50,952 nucleotides of DNA from assembly GCA_041584475.1 (NCBI GenBank), contig JBFHDX010000015.1, positions 1-50,952 on the forward strand, given 5' to 3'. A program made the position numbers and the translations under genes. Below the pieces are notes generated by a model. That model was not told where the DNA came from. It saw only the letters and a list, made by a program, of their open reading frames with translations, and made no database searches. Source of the DNA: JBFHDX01 sp041584475. Lineage in GTDB: Bacteria > Pseudomonadota > Alphaproteobacteria > UBA8366 > JADFVY01. Below, piece by piece: positions 25,573 through 35,171 of this stretch. Each line of letters begins with the position of its first letter. The stretch's first letter is position 1.

Positions 25573-26368
25573 GGGCGGCTTCTCGGTGACGGCCCTGCCC
25601 GGCTTCCCGGCGATCGCGATCACCGCCTTCGCGCTGCTCTATGCGCCGATCGTGACGATGGTGGTCTATTCCTTCAACGCCTCGGAGTCGGTGGCGCTCT
25701 GGGGCGGGGCCTCGTTGCAGTGGTACGCGGTGGCGTGGGAGAACACGCAGGTGCAGGAGGCGACCGTTCGCTCGCTGGTGATCGCGTCTTGCGCGGCGCT
25801 GGTCTCGACGACGGTCGCGACGATGGCGGCGCTGGGCACGACGCGGCGCGGCCGGTTCCGCGGCCAGACGCTCATCTACGTCATGATCAACCAGCCGCTG
25901 ATGGTGCCCGAGATCGTGACCGCGGTCGCCTTGCTGATCTTCTTCGCCTCGATCAAGGTGGCGACCGGCTATACCGGACTCGGCTACCTGATCCTCGCCC
26001 ACTCGGCCTTCTGCATCCCCTTCGCCTATCTGCCGATCCGGGCCCGGCTCGAGGGCATGGACCTGCTGCTGGAGACCGCGGCCGCCGATCTCTACGCCAC
26101 GCCCTGGCGGACCTTCCGGCGGATCACGCTGCCGCTGCTGGTGCCCGGCATTGCCGCCGGCGGGATGCTGGCCTTCGTGATCTCGCTCGACGACGTCATC
26201 ATTACCGAGTTTGTAAAATCCGCCGGTCAGGATACGCTGCCGACATACATGCTCGGCCAGCTGCGGCGGGCCGTCACGCCCGAGGTCAACGCGATATCGA
26301 CGGCGTTGCTGGGTCTGACCGTCCTGCTGCTGACCGCGTTCTTTTTTCTGACAAGAAAGCGGGGATGA
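25565..26368 (+). CDS. potC: Polyamine-type ABC transporter permease, PotC class
   Basis: 267 residues from ATG 25565, overlapping the potB end by 8 bp. Membrane segments and an EAA loop (LETAAADLYATPWRTFRRIT) are followed by the PotC-characteristic FVISLDDVIITEFV. It forms the heterodimeric channel with the upstream permease. It ends 32 bp before the binding-protein gene. Confidence 0.88.
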   Translation: MARGGFSVTALPGFPAIAITAFALLYAPIVTMVVYSFNASESVALWGGASLQWYAVAWENTQVQEATVRSLVIASCAALVSTTVATMAALGTTRRGRFRGQTLIYVMINQPLMVPEIVTAVALLIFFASIKVATGYTGLGYLILAHSAFCIPFAYLPIRARLEGMDLLLETAAADLYATPWRTFRRITLPLLVPGIAAGGMLAFVISLDDVIITEFVKSAGQDTLPTYMLGQLRRAVTPEVNAISTALLGLTVLLLTAFFFLTRKRG

Positions 26369-26400
26369 CCCCGCCATCGACCAAGCAACGGGAGACGCAT

Positions 26401-27426
26401 ATGACAAGATTTCTGATAACGGCGGTCGCCACCCTGGCCTTCGCCGGCACGGCCGCGGCGAAGGGCGAGCTCAACATCTACAACTGGGGCAACTACACGA
26501 ATCCGGAGCTGATCAAGAAGTTCGAGGAGACCTTCGACGTCAAGGTGACGATCACCGACTACGACAGCAACACCACCGCCCTAGCCAAGATCGAGGCGGG
26601 AGGCCACGGCTTCGACATCGTCGTGCCGACCCACAGCTACATTCCGATATTTATCCAGAAAGGCCTGCTGATGGATGCCGGCGTGCCCGAGATGGCGAAC
26701 TTCAAGCACATGGCCGACCGGTGGAAGAAGGTCGACTGGGATCCGGGCCGGCGCTACTCGGTACCGTGGCAGTGGGGCACGACGGGCGTGGCCGTCAACA
26801 GGTCGGCCTATTCGGGCGACATTAATACCTCGGCCATCTGGCTCGATCCGCCGGCCGAGCTCGTCGGCAAGGTGAACGTCGTGCCGGAGATGCAGGACGT
26901 GATCAGCCTGGCGCTGATGTATGTCGGCGGCGAGCCCTGCACGACCGACAAGGCGGCGCTCAAGAGGGCGCGCGATGCGCTGCTCGGAGCCAAGCCGAAA
27001 TGGATGAGCATGGACTACGGCATGACCGAGAAGCTCTCCAACGGCGACGTCATGGCCAGCGTGAACTGGAACGGCTCGACCTTCCGGGCGCGGCTCAACA
27101 ACCCGAAGGTCGCCTATGGCTATCCGAAGGAAGGTTACGTCGTGTGGATGGATTCGGCGGCGATCCTGGCCGATGCCAAGAACGCCGAGAACGCCAAGCT
27201 GTTCCTGAACTTCATCATGGCTCCCGAGAATGCGGCCATGATCTCGGCCTTCGCCCGCTACGCGAACGGCATCGACGGCTCCGACGCCTACATGCCGGAA
27301 GACATGAAGACGGCGCCCGAGATCGTCGTGCCGCCGGAACTTCAGTCCGCGGGCCGATTCTCGCCCGCCTGTCCGGCGGAGGCGCAGGAGTACTACACCG
27401 CGATCTGGACCGAACTTCAGAAATAG
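26401..27426 (+). CDS. potD: Polyamine-type periplasmic binding protein, PotD class
   Basis: 341 residues from ATG 26401 with GGGAG upstream. The signal peptide is MTRFLITAVATLAFAGTAAA, followed by KGELNIYNWGNYTNPELIKK, the typical start of PotD/PotF proteins. Further family motifs are VVPTHSYIPIFIQKGLL, PWQWGTTGVAVN and MASVNWNGS. The first Asn-Trp-Gly and later Trp residues line the polyamine site in the family. It is the last gene of the amidase-potABCD operon and is closed by a strong terminator. Ligand identity (putrescine, spermidine or a derivative) is not resolved. Confidence 0.88.
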   Translation: MTRFLITAVATLAFAGTAAAKGELNIYNWGNYTNPELIKKFEETFDVKVTITDYDSNTTALAKIEAGGHGFDIVVPTHSYIPIFIQKGLLMDAGVPEMANFKHMADRWKKVDWDPGRRYSVPWQWGTTGVAVNRSAYSGDINTSAIWLDPPAELVGKVNVVPEMQDVISLALMYVGGEPCTTDKAALKRARDALLGAKPKWMSMDYGMTEKLSNGDVMASVNWNGSTFRARLNNPKVAYGYPKEGYVVWMDSAAILADAKNAENAKLFLNFIMAPENAAMISAFARYANGIDGSDAYMPEDMKTAPEIVVPPELQSAGRFSPACPAEAQEYYTAIWTELQK

Positions 27427-27442
27427 TCCGGCGACAGCAGGA

Positions 27443-27475
27443 CGCGGGGCCCCGAACGGGGCCCCGCGGATTTTT
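27443..27475 (+). terminator. Rho-independent terminator after potD
   Basis: Perfect 11-bp stem CGCGGGGCCCC (27443-27453) / GGGGCCCCGCG (27458-27468) with a GAAC loop, followed by a run of five T at 27471-27475. It lies 17 bp after the potD stop and closes the amidase-pot operon. Confidence 0.9.
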
Positions 27476-27602
27476 CGGTCGACATAGGCGCTCGCCCGGA
27501 ACCGGCCCTGCTGCCGCAGCACGTCCCCCTCGGGCGATTTCGCCGTGCGCGAACGCGAGCGTGCGGAATTTCTTGGGCGTTCTTCGGAGATCCGGCTTGT
27601 TG

Positions 27603-27621
27603 AACCGCCTTCTGGGCGGTT
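27603..27621. other. Hairpin in the leader of the AGCS gene
   Basis: AACCGCC (27603-27609) and GGCGGTT (27615-27621) form a 7-bp stem about 90 bp before the symporter ATG. No glycine-riboswitch core is recognisable in 27480-27708, although such riboswitches often precede this transporter family. Otherwise the 230 bp hold only the expected ribosome binding site. Confidence 0.35.
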
Positions 27622-27708
27622 AAGGTTTCCTTTGCTACAGGCGGACACGGTCGCAGGATCACATCGCCGCGGCTCGGCGACATCCCGAACAACGGGACGG
27701 AGGGGGAC

Positions 27709-29145
27709 ATGACATTTCTTGAGAATATCTTTGGCCTGATCGGGGATTTGACGTGGGGTTGGTCGCTGATCCCGATCCTCGTCATTCTCGGCATCTTCAT
27801 CACCGCACTGACCGGGTTCGTGCAGTTCCGCTTCTTCGGGCGCATGTTCCGGGTGCTGTTCGAGGGCCCTCCTGACGATCCGAGGGCCATCTCGGGCCGC
27901 GAGGCGCTGCTGATATCGGTCGGCGGGCGCGTCGGCGGCGGCAATATCGCCGGCGTCGCGGTCGCGATCACGCTGGGCGGCCCTGGGGCCGTGTTCTGGA
28001 TGTGGGCGATCGCCCTCGCCGGGATGGCCACCAGCCTCGTCGAGTGTTCGCTGGCGCAGCTCTACAAGCGGCGCATGCCGGACGGCGATTTCCGCGGCGG
28101 TCCGGCGCGGGCGATCATCCACGGGCTCGGTGCCGAATACAAATGGCTGGCGATCGTCTACGCGGTCTGTCTGATCGCGGCCTTCGCGCTCGGCTTCAAC
28201 GCCTTCCAGGGCAACACGGTGGCCGGCGCGGCGAACGACAGCCTCGGCATCGACCGGATCTGGACCGGCATCCTGCTGACCGGCATCACCGGCTTCATCG
28301 TCTATGGCGGCATCCATCGCATCGCGAAGGCCGCGGACGCGATCGTGCCCGTGATGGCGATTGCCTACATCCTGATGGCGATCGTGATCATCGTCCTCAA
28401 CATCACCTCGGTGCCGGGCGTCATCGTGACCATCGTCTCGAACGCCTTCGGCTTCGAGGAAGCGGTCGGCGGCGGCATGGGCGCGGCGATCGCCCAGGGC
28501 CTGCGCCGGGGACTGTTCTCCAACGAGGCCGGTCTCGGCTCCGCCCCGAACGTCGCGGCGACGGCCGACGTGCGCCACCCGATCACCCAGGGGATCACGC
28601 AGTCGCTGTCCGTGTTCATCGACACGATCATTATCTGCAGCTGCACCGCCTTCGTCATCCTGCTGGGCGGCGTCTACGTGCCGGGCGCACAGGATATCAA
28701 CGGCGTCGCGCTGACCCAGCAGTCGCTCGTCTGGCATCTCGGTGAGTGGACGCAGTATTTCCTGACCTTCATCGTCCTGCTGTTCGCGTTCAGCTCGATC
28801 ATCTACAACTACTATCTGGGCGAGAACGCGTTGACGGTGATCACCGGCCACCCGGCGGCGATCCAGGTGCTTCGCCCGGTCATCATGGCGATCGTGTTTC
28901 TCGGTGCGGTGGCACCGGGAGCCACGGCGGTGTTCTTCTTCTCCGACCCGATGATGGGCATCCTCGCCCTGGTCAACCTGGTCGCCATCATGATGCTGCT
29001 GCCGACCTGCCTGCGCATCCTCAAGGATTTCCGCCGGCAGCTGAAGGCAGGGGTCGATCGACCGGTCCTGAATCCGGACGATTTCCCGGACCTGGACATC
29101 GATCGCACCGCCTGGACGGGCAAGGCCGCCCAGCCGGCCGAGTGA
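27709..29145 (+). CDS. Alanine/glycine:cation symporter (AGCS family)
   Basis: 478 residues with about ten hydrophobic segments. ATG 27709 is preceded by GGAGGGGGAC. Family motifs include TGFVQFRFFGRMF, GGRVGGGNIAGVAVAI in the first core helix, and LRRGLFSNEAGLGSAPNVAA, where Asn-Glu-Ala-Gly contributes to amino-acid and sodium binding. It imports alanine, glycine or a related small amino acid with Na+ or H+. It stands alone between two strong terminators, so it is a single-gene unit. Confidence 0.9.
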   Translation: MTFLENIFGLIGDLTWGWSLIPILVILGIFITALTGFVQFRFFGRMFRVLFEGPPDDPRAISGREALLISVGGRVGGGNIAGVAVAITLGGPGAVFWMWAIALAGMATSLVECSLAQLYKRRMPDGDFRGGPARAIIHGLGAEYKWLAIVYAVCLIAAFALGFNAFQGNTVAGAANDSLGIDRIWTGILLTGITGFIVYGGIHRIAKAADAIVPVMAIAYILMAIVIIVLNITSVPGVIVTIVSNAFGFEEAVGGGMGAAIAQGLRRGLFSNEAGLGSAPNVAATADVRHPITQGITQSLSVFIDTIIICSCTAFVILLGGVYVPGAQDINGVALTQQSLVWHLGEWTQYFLTFIVLLFAFSSIIYNYYLGENALTVITGHPAAIQVLRPVIMAIVFLGAVAPGATAVFFFSDPMMGILALVNLVAIMMLLPTCLRILKDFRRQLKAGVDRPVLNPDDFPDLDIDRTAWTGKAAQPAE

Positions 29146-29154
29146 CGCCGACGG

Positions 29155-29185
29155 AAGGGGCGTTCGCGGGGAACGCCCCTTTCAT
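29155..29185 (+). terminator. Rho-independent terminator after the AGCS gene
   Basis: Perfect 11-bp stem AAGGGGCGTTC (29155-29165) / GAACGCCCCTT (29171-29181) with loop GCGGG and a short T-rich tail. It begins 10 bp after the symporter stop. Confidence 0.88.
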
Positions 29186-29563
29186 TTGCGGGATCGAGGT
29201 CCTCCGTGGCAGGCGATCGCCAAATCGCCTGTCGGGTCTGCGCGGTCTCGCGGAGTACCACATTGCGAAGTGGATCTCGATCGCCCCGGTCTTGCGCAGG
29301 TGCGGGACAGTATCGACTGCCAAGCGGCCGGCGGGCGCATGCCGATCAGGATCGCGCGCTCGATGTTCAGCCCGGAGCCCTGTGCTCTTGGAGCTCAATT
29401 TGACGAGCCTGTCGGCTTTCGGAACCACGGTTCGAGCGAACCTCTGATACGCCACAGCCAAGCCTCGCTTCGACCGAGGTTCGGTCGCTTTGAGTTTCGC
29501 GCTCTCCCGGCAGAAGTGAGTGGCAACCAGGACACCAGGCACGATTTGTTGCCGCAGGGAGCG
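29186..29563. other. 378-bp gap without a recognised gene
   Basis: Between the AGCS terminator and the end of the OhrR-like gene. Reverse-strand frames of 60-170 codons cross it, but I recognise none and see no ribosome binding site. Base composition is less GC-rich than the flanks (for example around 29390-29500), so an old insertion or decayed gene is possible. Confidence 0.4.
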
Positions 29564-30004
29564 TCATGCAGAGGCAACCAGCGCGTCGCGCAACCGCGAG
29601 ATTTCTCTCGTCATCCTCACGGCGTCATCGTGGGTGAGGTCAGTCGCCTTCAGGATGCAAGATGGGATGTCACGGGCTCTTTGCATCAACCTGCGGCCCG
29701 GGCCGGTAAGCAGGATCCGCACGGATCGCTTGTCCGCCGCGTCTCGCTCTCTTCGCACGAACCCCAACAGTTCGAGCCTCTTCAGCATCGGCGTCAATGT
29801 ATTCGAGGCGAGGAAAAGCAACTTCGCCAGCTCCCCCACCGTGCGATCGTCACGACCCCGAAGGACGACCGTTGCGAGATACTGTGGACAGGCAAGACCC
29901 GGCGTATCGAGGTTTGGCTCGTGGACCCGGCTCATCGCGTGATGCGCAGAATAGAAATCAAAAGACAGCAGACCTTCGGCCGCGAGGTCGGAACCGTACG
30001 TATT
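29564..30004 (-). pseudogene. ohrR: OhrR-like MarR-family regulator, N-terminus disrupted and redox centre lost
   Basis: From ATG 29935 the frame gives 123 residues with a MarR winged helix (TVGELAKLLFLASNTLTPML, then RRERDAADKRSVRILLT) of OhrR type. Homology continues in frame upstream of that ATG (EGLLSFDFYSAHHAMSRV, matching the OhrR first helix), but no ATG, GTG or TTG exists before the stop at 30005-30007. A good ATG at 30035 (AAAGAAAG upstream) lies in another frame and would fit after a +1 shift. Against B. subtilis OhrR, from memory, Cys15 is Ser, Tyr29 is His and Tyr40 is Cys. It may be a pseudogene, a shortened non-redox regulator or a sequencing error. It is divergent from ohr. Confidence 0.6.
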
Positions 30005-30111
30005 TCATAGCGGGTCGTTCGCCGGATATCGCCATCTTTCTTTGAGGGCGCGATAGCATCGTGTAAGACTTTAGCCAAGCCCGCCTGTAACGCCCGGCAA
30101 GGAGATACTCG

Positions 30112-30540
30112 ATGCCCGTAGACGTGCTTTACAAGACTACCGCCACGGCAACCGGCGGACGCGACGGCAGGTCGCAGACCGACGACGGCAAGCTCAGTGT
30201 GACGCTGAGCACCCCCAAGGAACTCGGCGGTCCCGGCGGCGAGGGAAACAATCCCGAGCAGCTTTTCGCCGTAGGCTATTCCGCTTGCTTCTTGGGGGCC
30301 ATGAAGTTTGTGGCCTCCCAGGAAGAAGGTACAAGAATTCCCAATGATACGACCGTTTCGGCCACCGTCGGTATCGGACCGCGGTCGGAGGGGGGGTTCG
30401 GTATCACCGTATCGCTCGACATCTCTCTCCCCGGCATTGCCAGGGATAGAGCAGAGGCACTGGTCGAAAAAGCCCATCAGGTATGCCCTTACTCCAACGC
30501 GACACGTGGAAACGTGGACGTCAAACTTGCGGTGATCTGA
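30112..30540 (+). CDS. ohr: Organic hydroperoxide resistance protein Ohr
   Basis: 142 residues, with AAGGAGAT before the ATG. The two catalytic cysteines are Cys59 in GYSACFLGA and Cys125 in HQVCPYSNATRGN; the supporting Arg17 (TGGRDGR) and Glu49 (NNPEQLF) are also present. Ohr is a lipoyl-dependent thiol peroxidase that reduces fatty-acid and alkyl hydroperoxides in the cytoplasm. It normally answers to OhrR, whose divergent gene here has lost its sensing cysteine, so the control of this gene is in question. Confidence 0.93.
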   Translation: MPVDVLYKTTATATGGRDGRSQTDDGKLSVTLSTPKELGGPGGEGNNPEQLFAVGYSACFLGAMKFVASQEEGTRIPNDTTVSATVGIGPRSEGGFGITVSLDISLPGIARDRAEALVEKAHQVCPYSNATRGNVDVKLAVI

Positions 30541-30819
30541 ACAAGAAGGGCGGGGGGAGTATGGACGCGTCTCCACTCTTCCCGCTCCACCGGCGCGGCG
30601 CCGTCAACGACACACTCATTCGCTCGCGTGGACGGGAATGCAAGCAGGTGTTTGGCGTTACCAAGGGGCCGGTGCCGGTCGAAATCAGTGCGCATTTGGT
30701 ATTTGGTCCGGTCGGCCGGAAAGGCGCAGGAAGCGGCATCGTGTTGCATGTCGGCACCCTGCAGCAACGGCCAGCCACCACCCGGCCCGAATAATGTTGG
30801 CGCGCATGGATCCCGACGA
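30541..30819. other. 279-bp gap after ohr
   Basis: No gene is supported. There is no clear T-tailed hairpin after ohr, and the reading frames present are shadows of neighbours or lack start signals. Confidence 0.4.
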
Positions 30820-31503
<684 letters not shown>

Positions 31504-31700
31504 CCCCGACCCTTCGCTCCCTCGGCGCCGCGCGGCGCGTGTATTGGCGTGCGAGCGACCCTTGCCGTCAAATGCTGACTTCGGCAGCCTGCGGCGCAGG
31601 CCGGCCCGTCATCGGCGTGCGGGACGGCCGGATGCGGACGGCGGTCATGCGGACACCGTGGTATCGATCGGCTGCAGCCCGCGTTCCGCCGCCCCGTCGC

Positions 31701-32387
31701 CTAGTGGCTGTCGGGCATCGCCTGCAGCAGGTCGCGCCGCACCTCGCGCAGATGGTCGCGCATCAGACTGGCCGCGAGCTCCGTATCGCGCAGCTCGATC
31801 GCGTCGACCAGCGCGTCGTGCTCGGAGAAACTGTGGTGGCTGTGATCCGGCGTCAGGTCGTAGCGCCTGAGCCGCCCCCAGGTGACGGCGCGGCGGATCG
31901 TGTTCAGCATGTCGAAGACGGCCAGCATGCAGCCGTTGCCGCCGGCCTTGGCGATCGCGCGGTGCAGGCGGTTGTCCCACATCTCGTAGGTGCGCCAGTT
32001 GCGCGCCGACTTCGTCCGCCGGATGCAGTGGCGCATCTCCTCGATGTCGGTGGCCGAGGCGTTGAGCGCGGCGAGCCGCGCCAGCTCGGGCTCGACCATC
32101 TGGCGCGCCTGCATGACCTCGGCCGGGTTGGTGCGGCTGGTCACCTGGGTGAGATCGTCGACGGCGCCGTTGGGCGGCGTGCCGACGAACGTGCCTTTGC
32201 CGACGTGACGCCAGATTTGCCCTTCCGACTCGAGGGTCGACAGGGCCCGTCGCAACGCGTTCCGCGTGACCCCGAGGCGCTCGCACAGGTCGCGCTCGGC
32301 CGGCAGCCGGCTGTTGAGGGGGTAGCCGCCCTCCTCTATCATCTGCCGCATGAGCGCCAGGGTGCGGTCGACGTGGTGCTGGGACAT
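31701..32387 (-). CDS. FadR-subfamily GntR regulator (FCD domain)
   Basis: 228 residues. The N-terminal winged helix (RLPAERDLCERLGVTRNALR, then EGQIWRHVGKGTFVG) is GntR type. The C-terminal FCD ligand domain includes WDNRLHRAIAKAGGN with metal/ligand His residues, then HHSFSEHDALVDAIELRD. It is divergent from the ABC transporter operon starting at 32540 and most likely represses it. Three AATTGGT-type half-sites of the PdhR/LldR style lie in the 152-bp gap between them. The effector is probably the transported acid or a product of it. Confidence 0.87.
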   Translation of the reverse strand: MSQHHVDRTLALMRQMIEEGGYPLNSRLPAERDLCERLGVTRNALRRALSTLESEGQIWRHVGKGTFVGTPPNGAVDDLTQVTSRTNPAEVMQARQMVEPELARLAALNASATDIEEMRHCIRRTKSARNWRTYEMWDNRLHRAIAKAGGNGCMLAVFDMLNTIRRAVTWGRLRRYDLTPDHSHHSFSEHDALVDAIELRDTELAASLMRDHLREVRRDLLQAMPDSH

Positions 32388-32388
32388 G

Positions 32389-32496
32389 TGATCAATTTTC
32401 GAATTGGTTGGTCATAGCCACTTGATACAAAAGGGAATGTCCGCTGTAAAGCTTGACTCTCAAAAAACCAATCCGCTAGTTTGATCACAATTGGTT
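32389..32496. promoter_or_regulatory. Candidate FadR-type operator half-sites and promoter
   Basis: TGATCAATT (32389-32397) faces AATTGGTTGGTCA (32402-32414) just upstream of the regulator start. AACCAAT (32466-32472) and AATTGGTT (32489-32496) form a second inverted pair 44 bp before the transporter gene. The second pair surrounds a possible promoter, TTGACT (32453-32458), 18 bp, TAGTTT (32477-32482). AATTGGT is the known half-site of PdhR/LldR-type regulators. Confidence 0.5.
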
Positions 32497-32539
32497 GAAA
32501 ACCTGCAAGATCACCCATGACCCAGGGAGGACTACCGAA

Positions 32540-33520
32540 ATGAAGAGAATCATCCAGGCCTGCACCGTGACGGTGGCAGTGGCCGCGATGGCGGGCACGC
32601 TTCTCGTCGCGGCGACATCGGCGCAGGCGGAGAAGATCCGGATTGCGCTGGCCGAGCCGCCGTCCGACGAAGTCGCGCACATCTTCGTGGCGCTGGATCG
32701 AGCGAAGAAGATGGGCCTCGAATACGAGTGGACCGCGTTCGCCGATGAAGAACTGGCGATCCAGGCGATCCTCAGCGGTCAGATGGATATCGGCTTCGGC
32801 ACGCCCTATTCGGTGATGCAGCGCGCCAAGGCGCCGGTGCGGATCATCTTCCAGCTCTCCAAGCTGAAGTTCTTCCCGGTTACCACGAAGAAATATTCCA
32901 AGCTGGAGGATCTCAACGGCGAGCCGATCCTGCTGCACTCGCGCGGCGGCGGTACCGACTCGATCGCCAACGTCATCGAAGACCGGCTCGGCATCAAGTT
33001 CGGCAAGCGGTCCTACGTGCCGGGTTCGGCGAACCGCGTCGCCGCGCTGATGGCGGGCCAGGCCGATGCGACCATCATCGACCTGTCCAACAAGAACAAG
33101 CTGATGAAGATAGCGAGCGACAAGTTCAACGTCCTGCCGATGTTCGAGGTCGACGCCAGCGACGAGGCCCTGTTCGCCAATCTCGACTGGATGAAGAAGA
33201 ACAGCGAGGCGGTCGACACCTTCGTCAAGGCACTGGTCAGCGTGTATCGCGACATGCACAAGGACCCGACCATCGTGAGGCGCGAAACCGATCCGAACGG
33301 TCCGATCGGCCAGCTTCCGAAGGAGGTGCTGGACGGGCTCGACGCTTTCTTCGCGGAGGCGGTCGAGGGCGGCCTGTACGACCCGAACGGCGGCGGCTTG
33401 AAGGCCGCCAAGGCGGATCTGGAATGGTACTCGAAGGCGGGGCAGCTGCAGGGCGACCCGGCGAGTCTCGACCCCAATGACTTCTGGCACTTCGAGCCGC
33501 TGAACAAGGCCACGCAATAG
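32540..33520 (+). CDS. NMT1/SsuA-type ABC transporter substrate-binding protein
   Basis: 326 residues from ATG 32540, with CAGGGAGGAC upstream. A signal peptide (VAVAAMAGTLLVAATSAQA) precedes the mature start EKIRIALAEPPSDEVAHIFV. The fold is the NMT1/THI5/SsuA class (GLEYEWTAFADEELAIQAIL, then GQMDIGFGTPYSVMQRA). Such proteins bind aliphatic sulfonates, nitrate, thiamine precursors, taurine or aromatic acids. It is first in a five-gene unit with two permeases, an ATPase and an FAH-family hydrolase. Confidence 0.87.
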   Translation: MKRIIQACTVTVAVAAMAGTLLVAATSAQAEKIRIALAEPPSDEVAHIFVALDRAKKMGLEYEWTAFADEELAIQAILSGQMDIGFGTPYSVMQRAKAPVRIIFQLSKLKFFPVTTKKYSKLEDLNGEPILLHSRGGGTDSIANVIEDRLGIKFGKRSYVPGSANRVAALMAGQADATIIDLSNKNKLMKIASDKFNVLPMFEVDASDEALFANLDWMKKNSEAVDTFVKALVSVYRDMHKDPTIVRRETDPNGPIGQLPKEVLDGLDAFFAEAVEGGLYDPNGGGLKAAKADLEWYSKAGQLQGDPASLDPNDFWHFEPLNKATQ

Positions 33521-33586
33521 GATCACACGGCAGTGCCGGCGGGGCGGGTCTGCGCTCCGCCGGCGTTGCGTTCCGGTTGGCTGGAT

Positions 33587-34360
33587 ATGCAGATTCTCAC
33601 CCGTCATCGCGCCGTCATACTGAAACTATGCTCCGCGGTTCTCGTGTTCGGCGCCTGGGAGATCGCGGGACGCATTCCGGTCAGCTTCGCCTTTCCGACC
33701 TTCATCGAGTCGCTGGCCGCCTTCTGGGCGCTGATCGTCGACGGCACGATGTTCACGGCCTATGTCGAGACGCTGAAGCCGCTGGTCGTCGGCGTCCTGA
33801 TCTCGGCGTTCCTCGGCATCGGCATCGGCCTGTGGATCGGCCTGAGCCGAGCGTTCGACTGGCTCGTCTCGCCGATCTTCGTGGTCATGCAGACGGCGCC
33901 GCTGGCGGCGCTGATCCCCCTGCTGGTCATGGTGTACGGCATCGGGCTGACATCGAAGGTGTTCGTCGTCTGCATCATGGCGATGCCGGTCATCGTCCTG
34001 AACACCGCCGGCGCGGTACGGAACACGTCGGCCTCCCTCATCGAAATGGGACGGGCGTTCCTCGGCACGCGGCGCGACATCATTCTGAAGATCATCCTGC
34101 CGTCGGCATCGCCCATCATATTCGCGGGACTTCGCCTCGGCATCTCGGCCGGTTTCATCGGGGCGGTGCTCGCCGAGCTGAAGATCACGCCGACCGGCGT
34201 CGGCGACATCATCAGTTACAGCCGTTCGATCGCCGACTACCCGAGCATGTATGCGGCGATCGCATCGATCATCGTGCTCGCCGTCGTGTTCCTCAACCTG
34301 CTCGAACGACTCGAGAAATATCTGTTCAAAGGCACCTACGAGACGCTGGTTTCGGACTGA
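33587..34360 (+). CDS. ABC transporter permease 1, SsuC/TauC type
   Basis: 257 residues from ATG 33587 (MQILTRHRAVIL); the frame back to 33533 is less likely. Six membrane segments and an EAA loop (EMGRAFLGTRRDIILKIILP) are seen. SsuC-type channels are usually homodimers from one gene, but a second, different permease gene follows the ATPase at 35172, so this system probably forms a heterodimer. Confidence 0.87.
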   Translation: MQILTRHRAVILKLCSAVLVFGAWEIAGRIPVSFAFPTFIESLAAFWALIVDGTMFTAYVETLKPLVVGVLISAFLGIGIGLWIGLSRAFDWLVSPIFVVMQTAPLAALIPLLVMVYGIGLTSKVFVVCIMAMPVIVLNTAGAVRNTSASLIEMGRAFLGTRRDIILKIILPSASPIIFAGLRLGISAGFIGAVLAELKITPTGVGDIISYSRSIADYPSMYAAIASIIVLAVVFLNLLERLEKYLFKGTYETLVSD

Positions 34361-34397
34361 ACGGCCCGGCCGTCCCAAGCGACAAGAAGATGAGCGA

Positions 34398-35159
34398 ATG
34401 AGCACCGAGAACGCTGTTACGGTCCGCAACGTCTACAAGAACTACAAAGACGTCGAAGCCTTGCGCGACCTTTCCATCGACTTTCCCAAGGGGCAGTTGA
34501 CATCGCTCCTGGGACCGTCCGGCTGCGGCAAGACGACCCTGCTCAAGATCATCGCCGGGCTGATCCCGGCGACGCGCGGCGAGGTCCTGGTCAACGGAAA
34601 GCCGGTGACCGGCCCCGGACCCGACCGGGCGTTCGTGTTCCAGGATTTCGCCCTGTTGCCCTGGGCGAGCGTCATCCGTAACGTCGCCTTCGGGCTCGAA
34701 CTGCGGGGCGTGGCCAGATCCGAACGCGAGGCCGTCGCCGAGAAATACATCGCCGCGGTCGGACTGCAGGGCTTCGAGAAAAGTTATCCGCACGAGCTTT
34801 CCGGCGGCATGCGCCAGCGCGTCGGGCTGGCCCGGGCGCTTTCCGTGAATGCCGAGGTGCTGCTGATGGACGAGCCCTTCTCGGCCGTCGACGAGCAGAC
34901 GCGACGCAAGTTCCAGGAGGACCTGCTGGGGCTGGTGCAGAACGAGAAGCGGACGTTCCTGTTCGTCACCCACTCCATCGAAGAGGCGGTCTACGTCTCG
35001 AACCAGGTTGCCATCCTGCTGCCGCGGCCGAGCCGCGTATCCGAGATCATTCGTCCGCGCAGCTTCCGGAACAAGGACGTCGACAGCATCCGGCGCGACC
35101 CCGAATATCTCGACCTGGTCGACCGGATCTGGACCTCGCTCAGGTCCTATGTCGAGTAG
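34398..35159 (+). CDS. ABC transporter ATP-binding protein, SsuB/TauB type
   Basis: 253 residues from ATG 34398. Walker A GPSGCGKTT, signature LSGGMRQRVGLARAL, Walker B LLMDEPFSAVD and switch THSIEEAVYVSN are intact. The Q-loop reads VFQDFALLPWASV, with the PW typical of nitrate/sulfonate/taurine transporters. It lies between the two permease genes. Confidence 0.88.
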   Translation: MSTENAVTVRNVYKNYKDVEALRDLSIDFPKGQLTSLLGPSGCGKTTLLKIIAGLIPATRGEVLVNGKPVTGPGPDRAFVFQDFALLPWASVIRNVAFGLELRGVARSEREAVAEKYIAAVGLQGFEKSYPHELSGGMRQRVGLARALSVNAEVLLMDEPFSAVDEQTRRKFQEDLLGLVQNEKRTFLFVTHSIEEAVYVSNQVAILLPRPSRVSEIIRPRSFRNKDVDSIRRDPEYLDLVDRIWTSLRSYVE

Positions 35160-35171
35160 GGGGGCGCCGTC

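Noticed and set aside
27480..27708. Glycine riboswitch before the AGCS symporter
   Set aside because: The family often has one, but I could not find the conserved aptamer core; only a simple 7-bp hairpin is present.
26581..28851. A 756-codon antisense frame across potD and the AGCS gene
   Set aside because: It crosses two real genes and a strong terminator, with the same low-complexity composition; a shadow of codon bias.
29186..29563. Transposase or integrase remnant in the gap after the AGCS gene
   Set aside because: Reverse-strand frames exist, but I see no catalytic motif, terminal repeats or target duplication.
30008..30111. OhrR operator in the ohrR-ohr intergenic region
   Set aside because: Only imperfect repeats such as TATCGC/GCGATA are visible; none resembles the known OhrR operators well enough.
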